A stretch of 64,000 nt of DNA from Mycolicibacterium vinylchloridicum (GTDB lineage Bacteria; Actinomycetota; Actinomycetes; Mycobacteriales; Mycobacteriaceae): assembly GCF_013404075.1 (NCBI RefSeq), contig NZ_JACBJQ010000024.1:28745-92744 (forward strand), given 5' to 3'. The position numbers and the translations under genes were made by a program. Positions 35,032 to 42,706 of this stretch are shown here, piece by piece (positions within the stretch are counted from its first letter, which is position 1; each line of letters begins with the position of its first letter). The notes under the pieces were generated by a model that worked only from the letters and a program-made list of their open reading frames with translations, was not told the DNA's origin and searched no databases.

Positions 35032-35048
35032 ACTGAAGTGCTTACTGT
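35032..35048. promoter_or_regulatory. Putative TetR operator (site 7, degenerate)
   Basis: ACTGAAGTGCTTACTGT: left arm 5/7 and right arm 6/7 against ACTGTAA-N3-TTACAGT. It sits between the divergent carboxyltransferase and LLM genes, about 8 kb from the main block of sites. This could extend the regulon, but chance similarity is not excluded. Confidence 0.4.
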
Positions 35049-35061
35049 AGCGTCTGCCGCC

Positions 35062-36090
35062 ATGGGCGAGGTCGGCGGTCTCAAGGTCGACCGGGGCGTG
35101 ATCAGCCGGCTCGCCCTCGTGGGTGATGCGGCCCGCGAGCTCGAGCGGCTCGGCTACGACGGATGCTGGACGGCCGAGATCAGTCACGACCCGTTCCTGC
35201 CGCTGACGCTGGCCGCCGAGCACACCACGCGGATCGAATTGGGTACGTCGATCGCGGTGGCCTTTGCGCGCAATCCGATGACAGTGGCCAATATCGGCTG
35301 GGATCTGCAGGACTATTCGCAGGGGCGGCTGCTCCTGGGGCTGGGCACACAGATCAAACCGCACATCGAGAAGCGCTTCAGCATGCCGTGGAGCCAACCG
35401 GCGCGGCGCATGCGCGAGTTCGTCCTTGCGCTGCATGCGATTTGGGACTGCTGGCGAGACGGCAGCAAGCTGAGCTTCGACGGTGATTTCTACACCCACC
35501 GGCTGATGACGCCGATGTTCGTGCCCGAGTCGCACCCGTACGGGTCGCCGAAGATCGCGATCGCGGCGGTCGGTGAGTTGATGACGGAGATGTGCGGCGA
35601 GGTCGCCGACGGTCTGATCGCGCATGCCTTCACCACCAAGCGGTATTTCGACGAAGTGACGATTCCGGCGCTGCAGCGCGGGATGGCGAAGTCGGGCCGG
35701 ACGCGGGGCGACTTCCAGGTGATGGCACCGGTATTCGTGGTCACCGGTACCGACGAGGCGGAGATCGCGGCCGCCGCAGTGGGCACGCGCAAGCAGATCG
35801 CCTTCTACGCGTCGACTCCCGCGTATCGGAAGGTGTTGGAGCTGCACGGCTGGGGTGATCTGCAGACCGAGTTGCACCGGCTTTCGCTGGAGGGTCAGTG
35901 GGATGGCATGGCGACGCTGATTTCCGATGACATCCTGGAGACGTTCGCCGTCGTCGCACCCCTCGATGAGTTGGCTCGCGCGCTGCGGGAGCGCTGCGAC
36001 GGGATCATCGACCGGGTGATGGTCGGGTTGCCGTCGTCGGCGTCGGAGGATACCGTGCGGGCGTTCCTCGACGAGGTGCGCACCAGCTGA
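35062..36090 (+). CDS. LLM-class flavin/F420-dependent oxidoreductase
   Basis: A 342-residue luciferase-like protein: ELERLGYDGCWTAEISHDPF, TTRIELGTSIAVAFARNPM, SQGRLLLGLGTQIKPHIEKRF, and a C-terminal DGIIDRVMVGLP. ATG at 35062; no strong RBS, and the frame stays open upstream across the divergent promoter. Paired head-to-head with the carboxyltransferase, so the two may serve one pathway. Substrate unknown. Confidence 0.83.
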   Translation: MGEVGGLKVDRGVISRLALVGDAARELERLGYDGCWTAEISHDPFLPLTLAAEHTTRIELGTSIAVAFARNPMTVANIGWDLQDYSQGRLLLGLGTQIKPHIEKRFSMPWSQPARRMREFVLALHAIWDCWRDGSKLSFDGDFYTHRLMTPMFVPESHPYGSPKIAIAAVGELMTEMCGEVADGLIAHAFTTKRYFDEVTIPALQRGMAKSGRTRGDFQVMAPVFVVTGTDEAEIAAAAVGTRKQIAFYASTPAYRKVLELHGWGDLQTELHRLSLEGQWDGMATLISDDILETFAVVAPLDELARALRERCDGIIDRVMVGLPSSASEDTVRAFLDEVRTS

Positions 36091-36170
36091 GTTGCGTTGG
36101 GGGAGTTGTGTTATCCCCAGTCTTGGGTTCATCCCCAGGTCCGTTTTCGCGGGACATCTCTTGTCGGTGT

Positions 36171-36186
36171 TGAATCGTATGATTCA
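36171..36186. promoter_or_regulatory. Palindrome upstream of the DUF222/HNH gene
   Basis: TGAATC-GTAT-GATTCA, perfect 6-bp arms, ending 4 bp before the ATG at 36190. It could be a self-operator or an element-end motif. Its function is unknown. Confidence 0.4.
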
Positions 36187-36189
36187 CAC

Positions 36190-37470
36190 ATGTGTTCGAT
36201 AGCTCAGGCGCTGGATGCGCTGGATGCGGCGGTCGAACTCGTGGCTGCCGCCGATATCGAGGAGCTGCCCGCCCCGCAACGCTTCGCCGCCATCGAGCGG
36301 CTGGAAAGCGCGATGCGCCGCCAGGTCGCGGTGTCGCATGCCCAGATCACCCATCTGGAGCGGTATGAGGGCTGCCCGCCGATTTCGTTCGTGCTGGCTG
36401 ATGTGTTGCGGATCAGCCGCACCGCGGCCAACCGCCGGATTCGGGATGCTGAACAACTCTCGCCACGCACGACATTGACCGGTGATGCACTTCCGGCACT
36501 GCTCCCGGAAACCGGCGCCGCCTGGGCGGCCGGTCGCTTGGATGGTGAGCATGTGCGGGTGATTCAGAAGTTCTTCCGCGATCTGCCCGATCATGTGGGG
36601 CCGGTCGAGGTGGACAAGGCCGAACGCACCCTGGCCCAGCACGCCCAGACGATGCGACCCGATCAGCTGGAAAAAGTCGCCGATCGACTCGCGACGCACC
36701 TCAACCCCGACGGGAAGTTCTCCGAGGAAGACCGGGCCCGCAAACGCGGCTTCCTGTGGACCGGAAGTCAACGCCCCGACGGGATGAGTGAGGGGAAACT
36801 GGTGGCCACCCCGCAATTGCGGGCCGAGCTGGATGCCGTGTTCGCCAAACTCGCCGCCGCGGGACCCGATGACCTGCGCAGCCACGCCCAACGCCAGCAT
36901 GATGCTCTCGCGCGGTTGGTGCGCGAGCGGCTCGGCGATCCCAAACTCGGCCAGCACAACGGCCTTCCGGTCACGATGATCGTCACCACCACCCTGCAAG
37001 ACCTCCAGGCCGGTGCCGGCCAGGCCGTGACGGCGGGCGGAACGTTGATCCCGATCTCGGATCTGATTCGAATGAACGCTCCCGCGAACCACTATCTGGC
37101 GGTGTTCGACGGGGTCAGCGGGCAGTCGCTGTGGCTGGGCCGGTCCAAACGGCTGGCTTCGGCGGATCAGCGGATCATGTTGCTGGCCAAATACCGGGGC
37201 TGCACCGCACCCGGGTGCACCGTGAACGGTTACAACAGCCAGGTCCACCACGCCACCAAAGACTGGAAACACGGCGGCAGGACCGACATCGAGGACCTCA
37301 CCCTGGCGTGCAAATGCGACAACCTGCTCGTCGAAAACGACGGCTGGACCACCCACCAACTCGCAGGCGGCCAAACCCACTGGAGTCCACCACCCGACGT
37401 GCCGCTGCGCGGCGGCACCAACGACTTCCATCATCCTGAGCGCTTCCTGCCGAAAGACGATGATCCCTAG
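36190..37470 (+). CDS. DUF222 / HNH endonuclease (13E12 repeat family)
   Basis: A 426-residue 13E12-family protein: DUF222 helical domain (residues about 20-300, with SRTAANRRIRDAEQLSPRT) followed by a C-terminal HNH nuclease (RGCTAPGCTVNGYNSQVHHATKDW, then DNLLVEN). The zinc Cys pair and the HH pair are intact, so nuclease activity is plausible. In M. tuberculosis the REP13E12 repeats are multicopy and serve as phiRv1 prophage attachment sites. The family is otherwise of unknown role. ATG chosen because homology begins at MCSIAQALDALD; the palindrome at 36171 abuts it. Confidence 0.87.
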   Translation: MCSIAQALDALDAAVELVAAADIEELPAPQRFAAIERLESAMRRQVAVSHAQITHLERYEGCPPISFVLADVLRISRTAANRRIRDAEQLSPRTTLTGDALPALLPETGAAWAAGRLDGEHVRVIQKFFRDLPDHVGPVEVDKAERTLAQHAQTMRPDQLEKVADRLATHLNPDGKFSEEDRARKRGFLWTGSQRPDGMSEGKLVATPQLRAELDAVFAKLAAAGPDDLRSHAQRQHDALARLVRERLGDPKLGQHNGLPVTMIVTTTLQDLQAGAGQAVTAGGTLIPISDLIRMNAPANHYLAVFDGVSGQSLWLGRSKRLASADQRIMLLAKYRGCTAPGCTVNGYNSQVHHATKDWKHGGRTDIEDLTLACKCDNLLVENDGWTTHQLAGGQTHWSPPPDVPLRGGTNDFHHPERFLPKDDDP

Positions 37471-37513
37471 GGCCGGGGAATGAATCCATGCTCACCGGCA
37501 CTTGTAGGCAAGC

Positions 37514-38605
37514 ATGACGTTCACGCTGACCGATGACTCAGCCCTGCTCCAGCCGATCACCATCGGCGCCAGCACGGCCCGGAATCGGCTGTTCATGGCG
37601 CCGTTGACGCGCTCGCGGGCGCAGGCCGACGGTACCCCCAGTGACCTGCAGGTCGAGTACTACGCGCAGCGTGCCTCGGCCGGCCTGATCATCACCGAAG
37701 CCACCGCCATCTCCCGGGCCGGCAACGGCGCCTACGTCAACACCCCGGGCATCTATACCGACCACCATCAGGAGAAGTGGGCCGAGGTCGCCGCCGCGGT
37801 CCATGCCCGGGACGGGCTGATGTTCATGCAAATCTGGCACGTGGGCCGGATGGCGCACCCGGACATCAACGGTGCCGAGTCGGTGGCACCCTCGGCGATC
37901 GCCGCGAACCTGTCAGCCCATACCCCCAATGGCAAGCAACCGCTCCCGGTGCCGCGAGCGCTGCGCACCGACGAAATCGCCGGTGTGGTCGCACAATTCC
38001 GCGCGGCCGCCCGCCGCGCAGTCGACGCAGGACTCGACGGCGTCGAAATCCATTCCGCCAACGGTTATCTGCTGCACCAGTTCCTGTCCGACACCGCCAA
38101 TACCCGCACCGACCGGTACGGCGGATCTGCGCAGAATCGCGCGCGGCTGGCCGCCGAGGTCGTCGAGGCGGTGGCCGATGAAATCGGGCCCGGCCGCGTC
38201 GGGGTGCGTATCTCGCCGGGAAACTCCGCGGGCGACGTCAACGAGATCGACACCGTCTCGGCCTATGAAGCTCTGCTGCAACGGATCTCGCCACTCGGAC
38301 TGGCTTACCTGCACGTCCTCATCGACCCGGATGCCCCCGAGTTCGGGGTTGTCCGGGCCCTGTGGCCAGGGCCGTTCGTGCTCAACACCGGCCGCGACGT
38401 CGACACGACCTTCTGCCAGCTGGAGAACCTCACTGAGTGGGGTGCCATCAGCGCCGCGGCCGTCGGCCGGGCCTATCTGGCCAACCCTGACCTGATCGAA
38501 AGGCTGCGCGCGGGAGCCGAACTCACCGAGCCCGACGTCGCCACGTTCTACTCACCGGGGCCGGCGGGCTATGTCGACTACCCGACGCTGGCGCCGATCG
38601 GCTGA
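37514..38605 (+). CDS. Old-yellow-enzyme family alkene reductase (NemA-like)
   Basis: A 363-residue FMN-dependent TIM-barrel ene-reductase: RLFMAPLTRSRA at the N-terminus, the substrate-binding pair in EIHSANGYLLHQFL (H-x2-N), RYGGSAQNRARL, GRVGVRISPG, and NTGRD near the FMN phosphate. It reduces activated C=C bonds such as enones and nitro-compounds with NAD(P)H. ATG at 37514. Its 3' end overlaps the convergent DUF2834 gene by 28 bp. Confidence 0.88.
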   Translation: MTFTLTDDSALLQPITIGASTARNRLFMAPLTRSRAQADGTPSDLQVEYYAQRASAGLIITEATAISRAGNGAYVNTPGIYTDHHQEKWAEVAAAVHARDGLMFMQIWHVGRMAHPDINGAESVAPSAIAANLSAHTPNGKQPLPVPRALRTDEIAGVVAQFRAAARRAVDAGLDGVEIHSANGYLLHQFLSDTANTRTDRYGGSAQNRARLAAEVVEAVADEIGPGRVGVRISPGNSAGDVNEIDTVSAYEALLQRISPLGLAYLHVLIDPDAPEFGVVRALWPGPFVLNTGRDVDTTFCQLENLTEWGAISAAAVGRAYLANPDLIERLRAGAELTEPDVATFYSPGPAGYVDYPTLAPIG

Positions 38606-39066
38606 GAAGACTTCTCATGCAGCCGCTGGCGTTCCACCGTGGCGAGATAGAACGCCCACGCGAACGCGAAGCTGGTGAACAGGCTGGAGACGAAAAACAG
38701 CCAGGGCCGTCGGATGCCCCGCCGGTAGCCGTCGACGATCGTGAACAACGGCAGCAGGATCACGTTGCCGATCGTGTAGTCCTGGCTGGCCGACGCCGCG
38801 GCGGGGTTGTCGTATCCCAGCGTGATGAACTGCCACCAGCTGCCTGCGCCGGTGAAGACGTTACCGCCGCCGTCGGCGTACTCGTGCACGAACTGGATGT
38901 TGAAGTACCAGCCCAGCGCGATCGACGCCAGACCGACGACGTAGTAGACGATCTCGAGCGCACTGACGGCGGGGCCGGTGGCCGGTCGTTTGAAGATCGA
39001 TGAGTTGGATCCGATGATCCACGCGATGACGAGGACAGCCAGCACTGCATGAACGAGGAGCGTCAT
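38578..39066 (-). CDS. DUF2834-type integral membrane protein
   Basis: A 162-residue protein with four predicted membrane segments: residues about 2-19, 35-60, 90-112 and 120-140. A loop with SWWQFITLGYDNPAAASASQDYTIGNV between helices 2 and 3 is the DUF2834 hallmark. The function is unknown. ATG at 39066. It is divergent from the TetR gene at 39141, with the TTGTCAA palindrome between, so it is the likely target of that regulator. Confidence 0.75.
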   Translation of the reverse strand: MTLLVHAVLAVLVIAWIIGSNSSIFKRPATGPAVSALEIVYYVVGLASIALGWYFNIQFVHEYADGGGNVFTGAGSWWQFITLGYDNPAAASASQDYTIGNVILLPLFTIVDGYRRGIRRPWLFFVSSLFTSFAFAWAFYLATVERQRLHEKSSQPIGASVG

Positions 39067-39100
39067 GGCTTCGTAACTGTAGTGAAGATTGGCCCGCGTT

Positions 39101-39116
39101 TTGTCAATTTTGACAA
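39101..39116. promoter_or_regulatory. Palindromic operator TTGTCAA-TT-TTGACAA
   Basis: Perfect 7-bp arms with a 2-bp spacer between the divergent DUF2834 and TetR genes. It is distinct from the ACTGTAA family. It lies upstream of a TACGTT -10-like hexamer (39129-39134), which is 6 nt before the GTG at 39141, consistent with autoregulation of a leaderless TetR transcript. Confidence 0.6.
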
Positions 39117-39140
39117 TTCTTTGTGCGGTACGTTACCTGC

Positions 39141-39740
39141 GTGGTTCGGCCTGCTCAGACGGCGCGCAGCGAGCGCACTCGTGACGCGTTGCGCCGTGCT
39201 GCCCTGGTCCGCTTCCTCGCGCAGGGCGTGGAGGACACCTCTGCCGAGCAGATCGCCGACGATGCGGGCGTCTCGCTGCGCACGTTCTACCGGCACTTCA
39301 CGTCCAAGCACGACCTGCTCTTTGCCGATTACGACGTGGGTCTGGAATGGTTCCGTGCTGCGCTGAACGCCCGCTCACCGGGTGAGTCGATCATCGAATC
39401 GGTGCAGTCGGCCATCGACGCCTCGCCCTACGATCCGGAGGCCGTCGCCCAGATCGCCTCGCTGCGGGCCAAGGAACTCGACCCCGGCCGCATCGTCCGC
39501 CACACCAGGCAGGTGGAGGCCGAGTTCGCCGACGCAATTGCCGACCAGCTGTCCCTGAGTACCCCGCCGACCACACCCGACGAACGGCTGCGTGTCATCG
39601 TCACGGCCCGCTGCATTGCCGCGGCCGTCTTCGGGGCGATGGAGCTGTGGATGGTCGGCGAGGACAGGTCCCTGACCGAGCTGGGGCGGCTGTGCCGTAC
39701 CGCGCTCGAGTCGCTGCGCGGCGGGATCATCGAAGGCTGA
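39141..39740 (+). CDS. TetR-family transcriptional regulator
   Basis: A 199-residue TetR protein: helix 1 TRDALRRAALVRFLAQG, helix-turn-helix AEQIADDAGVSLRTFYRHFTSKHDLL, and a ligand domain ending SLRGGIIEG. The start is GTG at 39141, with a -10-like TACGTT 6 nt upstream and no Shine-Dalgarno, which suggests a leaderless mRNA; an in-frame GTG at 39123 is less likely. It probably represses itself and the divergent membrane protein through the palindrome at 39101. Confidence 0.87.
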   Translation: MVRPAQTARSERTRDALRRAALVRFLAQGVEDTSAEQIADDAGVSLRTFYRHFTSKHDLLFADYDVGLEWFRAALNARSPGESIIESVQSAIDASPYDPEAVAQIASLRAKELDPGRIVRHTRQVEAEFADAIADQLSLSTPPTTPDERLRVIVTARCIAAAVFGAMELWMVGEDRSLTELGRLCRTALESLRGGIIEG

Positions 39741-39746
39741 CGACGG

Positions 39747-41000
39747 TCAGAATCCGAACCCGAGCTCGGCGGGAGCCTCCCAGCTGAACGCAAGGTCGAG
39801 GTGTCGCAGTAGGTCCGGTTTGTCGCAGTGCAGCCGATGCACGGCGGCGAACGCCGACGGGCGATGAGCGCCGAGGTAGATGCTGCCCAGCACCGACAGG
39901 TCAAGCCGGACCTCCGGCGACTCGTCGCTGGGCACACAGCGGGCCTGGCCGTCCCGAATGATCAGCGCGTACCGTCCGCCGCCGTGGAATTCAGCATCGG
40001 ACACCTCGATCACCGTCGACACATCGTGTGAATAGCGTCGAGCCGCTAAAACCATTGGAACATCGACGATTCGCAGCCAAAGCGCGTCCTCGCTGCTGAC
40101 GGTGCAGGCTTGGCGCGGGTCGGCCAGCAGGTGAGGCAACGGATCAGCAGGGTGGGTGCCGACCGTGATGGTGTGCATGAGGTCCAACCCAAGCAGCGTC
40201 TGCCAGAGTGCGAGACGGGCATCGCCGGTCACAGCGGTGAACTTGGTGACTTCGACGGACTTTCCGGCCTCGGCGTCGTGCGTCCGGTACATGACGAAGC
40301 CGTCGTCGTGCAGGAGGCAGAACAGCGGGCTGCCACCATGCCGGGCCGAGGCGCGATCGGCGAGGACTTCGTCCCACAGCTGCGGCGGGGTGCGCAGACC
40401 GCCGGGTGTGCGCCGCCGCCATCGCTCCCATATATCGGCCAAGTGGTCGCGGTGTTCTGCCGGGTCCACCACCCGCACACCACCGATGGTCGGAACCTCG
40501 GGGTGTAGCCGCGCGTGGCGACGCTCGATGCTCAGTGCTGTCTCGGTGGTCGCGGGCCCATAGCCGAAACGGCCGTAAATGGTTGCCTCGCTGGCGAGCA
40601 AGCCCGCAATCGGATACTGCGCCTGGACGATTCGTTGATGTAGTCCGGTGAACATGGCCCGCAGCAGTCCGCGGCGTCGGTGCGTCGGCGCCACGGCCAC
40701 CCAGGTCACACCGGCGGTGGGGAGCTGCCGCCCTCCCGGCACCGTGAGCTCAAGATCCAGCAGCATGCACATGCCGACGATGTCGGTGCCGTCGCAGCCG
40801 AGGATCACCCCTTCTCGGGGTGACATCGATCGCCAGGTGGTCAGGGTGTCGGGATCTCGGAATGAGCCGAAACACGTCGCGGCCAGCCGCCTCATCGCCG
40901 GCCAGTCGTCATCACGAGCACTGCGCAATGTGATGCCCTCAGGCAGCGGAATGGCATCGACCACGCGGTCGACGTTGTCATATGCGAGTGGCTGCCGCAT
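39747..41000 (-). CDS. Eis-family GNAT N-acetyltransferase
   Basis: A 417-residue protein with the Eis architecture: an N-terminal GNAT domain, a second GNAT-like domain and a C-terminal sterol-carrier-like domain. The acetyl-CoA loop is VAVAPTHRRRGLLRAM, the catalytic Tyr region is EATIYGRFGYGPAT, and the chain ends in Phe, whose carboxylate is the general base in Eis. M. tuberculosis Eis acetylates amines, including aminoglycosides; whether this one does is not known. The ATG at 41000 has AGGA adjacent. Convergent with the TetR gene, 6 bp apart. Confidence 0.87.
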   Translation of the reverse strand: MRQPLAYDNVDRVVDAIPLPEGITLRSARDDDWPAMRRLAATCFGSFRDPDTLTTWRSMSPREGVILGCDGTDIVGMCMLLDLELTVPGGRQLPTAGVTWVAVAPTHRRRGLLRAMFTGLHQRIVQAQYPIAGLLASEATIYGRFGYGPATTETALSIERRHARLHPEVPTIGGVRVVDPAEHRDHLADIWERWRRRTPGGLRTPPQLWDEVLADRASARHGGSPLFCLLHDDGFVMYRTHDAEAGKSVEVTKFTAVTGDARLALWQTLLGLDLMHTITVGTHPADPLPHLLADPRQACTVSSEDALWLRIVDVPMVLAARRYSHDVSTVIEVSDAEFHGGGRYALIIRDGQARCVPSDESPEVRLDLSVLGSIYLGAHRPSAFAAVHRLHCDKPDLLRHLDLAFSWEAPAELGFGF

Positions 41001-41067
41001 TCCTATTTCTTTCGTGCTCTCACCTGGCGCGGCCATAGCTGATCTGCACCCGTGGCATGCTGAGGCC

Positions 41068-41460
41068 ATGCATGCTTTTCGCGCCGCCGTCGAAGCCGGT
41101 GATTTCGACGCTCTGCCCGCCCTCTGCACCGACGACGTCGTCTTCCGCAGCCCCATCGCGCACAAGCCGTATCAGGGCCGCGAGCAGATCGGCGTGATCC
41201 TTCGGGCGGTGTCCCGGGTCTTCGCCGACCTGACCTACGTCAAGGAGATCGGCGGCGAGGGCCAGGCGGACCACGCGCTGGTGTTCGTCGCCAAGGTGGG
41301 CGACCTCGAGATCAACGGCTGCGATTTCCTGCACGTCCGCGAGGACGGCCTGATCGACGAGTTCACCGTGATGCTGCGCCCGCTCAAGGCGATCACCGCG
41401 TTCGCCGAGCGGATGGCGAAGGAATTTGAAAAGGAAATGGCCGCGGCCGGATTGGCGTAA
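41068..41460 (+). CDS. SnoaL-like / NTF2-fold protein
   Basis: A 130-residue NTF2-superfamily protein: helix AFRAAVEAGDFDALPALCTDDVVFRSP, then KPYQGREQIGVILRAV, and strands ending in GCDFLHVREDGLIDEFTVMLRPL. The ATG at 41068 is chosen from the family start. It is divergent from the Eis-like gene. No catalytic function can be assigned. Confidence 0.75.
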   Translation: MHAFRAAVEAGDFDALPALCTDDVVFRSPIAHKPYQGREQIGVILRAVSRVFADLTYVKEIGGEGQADHALVFVAKVGDLEINGCDFLHVREDGLIDEFTVMLRPLKAITAFAERMAKEFEKEMAAAGLA

Positions 41461-41512
41461 ATCCCGGCGTGTGCTCCGCGCTTCGGCCGCCGACCGGAGG
41501 ACGATCTAGTGC

Positions 41513-41914
41513 ATGGCGAGGATCGGTGACGACTCCCTGATCGTGTCGGGGGAGCAGCGTCCCGACGGCACTTGGCTTCTCACCATCCGCTACACCGTGC
41601 ACTTCGAGCAGGGCGAGCTCGGCACCCGCTTCGCCGACTCGGTGCAGATCTGTGCTGACGGCGGCGCGACACCGGTGCCGTTCATCGCCTGCGGTCGCTC
41701 GGTGCTTCGCAAGAAACGCATCGTCGTCGACGACAACACCCTCACCGACGATGCCAGCGCGACGGTGTGCGTGCGCGGCTGCGCCGGTGCGCTGACTCAG
41801 TCGGCGCGGTTGCGCAGGATCTCCATCCAGTCGGTCGGCACCCGCCCGCGCGGGCCCGGCGTGGTCTCCTCGACCGGGCGGCACTCCGGCGGCGCCAGGA
41901 CGGGCCCGTCGTAG
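41513..41914 (+). CDS. Hypothetical protein overlapping the UBP zinc-finger gene
   Basis: A 133-residue ORF of unknown function. The N-terminal 90 residues (for example GTWLLTIRYTVHFEQGELG, DSVQICADGG, KKRIVVDDN) look like a genuine beta-rich domain. The last 40 or so residues lie antisense to the end of the zinc-finger gene and are Arg/Ser/Gly-rich, so this tail may be an overlap artefact or a true unstructured end. ATG at 41513. I do not recognise the family. Confidence 0.5.
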   Translation: MARIGDDSLIVSGEQRPDGTWLLTIRYTVHFEQGELGTRFADSVQICADGGATPVPFIACGRSVLRKKRIVVDDNTLTDDASATVCVRGCAGALTQSARLRRISIQSVGTRPRGPGVVSSTGRHSGGARTGPS

Positions 41915-42150
41915 TACTGGTTGCTCTGGTAGTCCCAAAACCAGTCCTCGCCCGGCTCGAACGACCGGATGATCGGATGCCCGCTCTCCCGCCAGTGCGC
42001 GGCGGCGTGCCGCATCAGCGAATCGTCGCAGCAGCCGATGTGGCCACACGCCGCGCAGCGCCGCAGGTGCACCCACCAGCCGCCGGCGGCATCGCATTCG
42101 ACGCAGCCGGTGCCGCTTGGTGGAACCGTTGGATCGACCGCTTCACCCAT
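41797..42150 (-). CDS. UBP-type zinc-finger domain protein
   Basis: A 117-residue protein made almost wholly of a UBP (ubiquitin-hydrolase-like) zinc finger: CVECDAAGGWWVHLRRC, CGHIGCC, and the His pair in RHAAAHWRESGHP, followed by WFWDYQSNQYY. In bacteria, which lack ubiquitin, this domain is found as a stand-alone small protein of unknown role. ATG at 42150. It overlaps the convergent ORF at 41513. Confidence 0.8.
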   Translation of the reverse strand: MGEAVDPTVPPSGTGCVECDAAGGWWVHLRRCAACGHIGCCDDSLMRHAAAHWRESGHPIIRSFEPGEDWFWDYQSNQYYDGPVLAPPECRPVEETTPGPRGRVPTDWMEILRNRAD

Positions 42151-42248
42151 GTTTGGCAGCTTACTGCCCCCGACCTGAATTTCCTTGCGGCGCAGAGACC
42201 TCATGGCGAACGGCCGTGCGATCAGCCGCCACCAACTATGGTCACGCC

Positions 42249-42692
42249 ATGGCAACTAAAGATTCCCGTGAGGTCGTGATCGAGGCCAGCCCCGAGGAGA
42301 TCCTCGCCGTCATCACGGACGTCGAGTCGACGCCGACCTGGTCACCGCAGTATCAAAGCGCGGAAGTGCTGGAGGCCTATGACGACGGCAGACCGCAGAA
42401 GGTCAAGATGACGATCAAGGCGGCCGGCCTGACCGACGAGCAGATCGTCGAATACACCTACGGCGACAACGTGGTGAGCTGGACCCTGCTCAAGGCCAGC
42501 CAATTACGTTCGCAGGACGGCAAGTACACGTTGACTCCGGACGGTGACAAGACCAAGCTGCGCTTCGACCTGTCCATCGACCTCGCGGTGCCGCTGCCCG
42601 GGTTCGTCGTCAAGCGGGTCATCAAGGGCGCGCTGGAGACCGCCACCGACGGGCTGCGCAAGCAGGTGCTGAAGATCCAGAAAGGCAGCTGA
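42249..42692 (+). CDS. SRPBCC (START-like) family protein, Rv0854-like
   Basis: A 147-residue polyketide-cyclase/START-like ligand-binding protein: REVVIEASPEEILAVITDVESTPTWSPQ at the start, a central beta sheet and a long C-terminal helix. It probably binds a hydrophobic ligand. It is collinear with the paralogue at 43848, and the pair flanks a CoA-transferase, as in M. tuberculosis Rv0854-Rv0857. ATG at 42249. Confidence 0.82.
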   Translation: MATKDSREVVIEASPEEILAVITDVESTPTWSPQYQSAEVLEAYDDGRPQKVKMTIKAAGLTDEQIVEYTYGDNVVSWTLLKASQLRSQDGKYTLTPDGDKTKLRFDLSIDLAVPLPGFVVKRVIKGALETATDGLRKQVLKIQKGS

Positions 42693-42706
42693 GTTACCTT
42701 ACGGCC

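Noticed and set aside
39073..39092. AACTGTAGTGAAGATTGG as an eighth regulon operator
   Set aside because: Only one arm resembles the consensus; the opposite arm matches 2/7.
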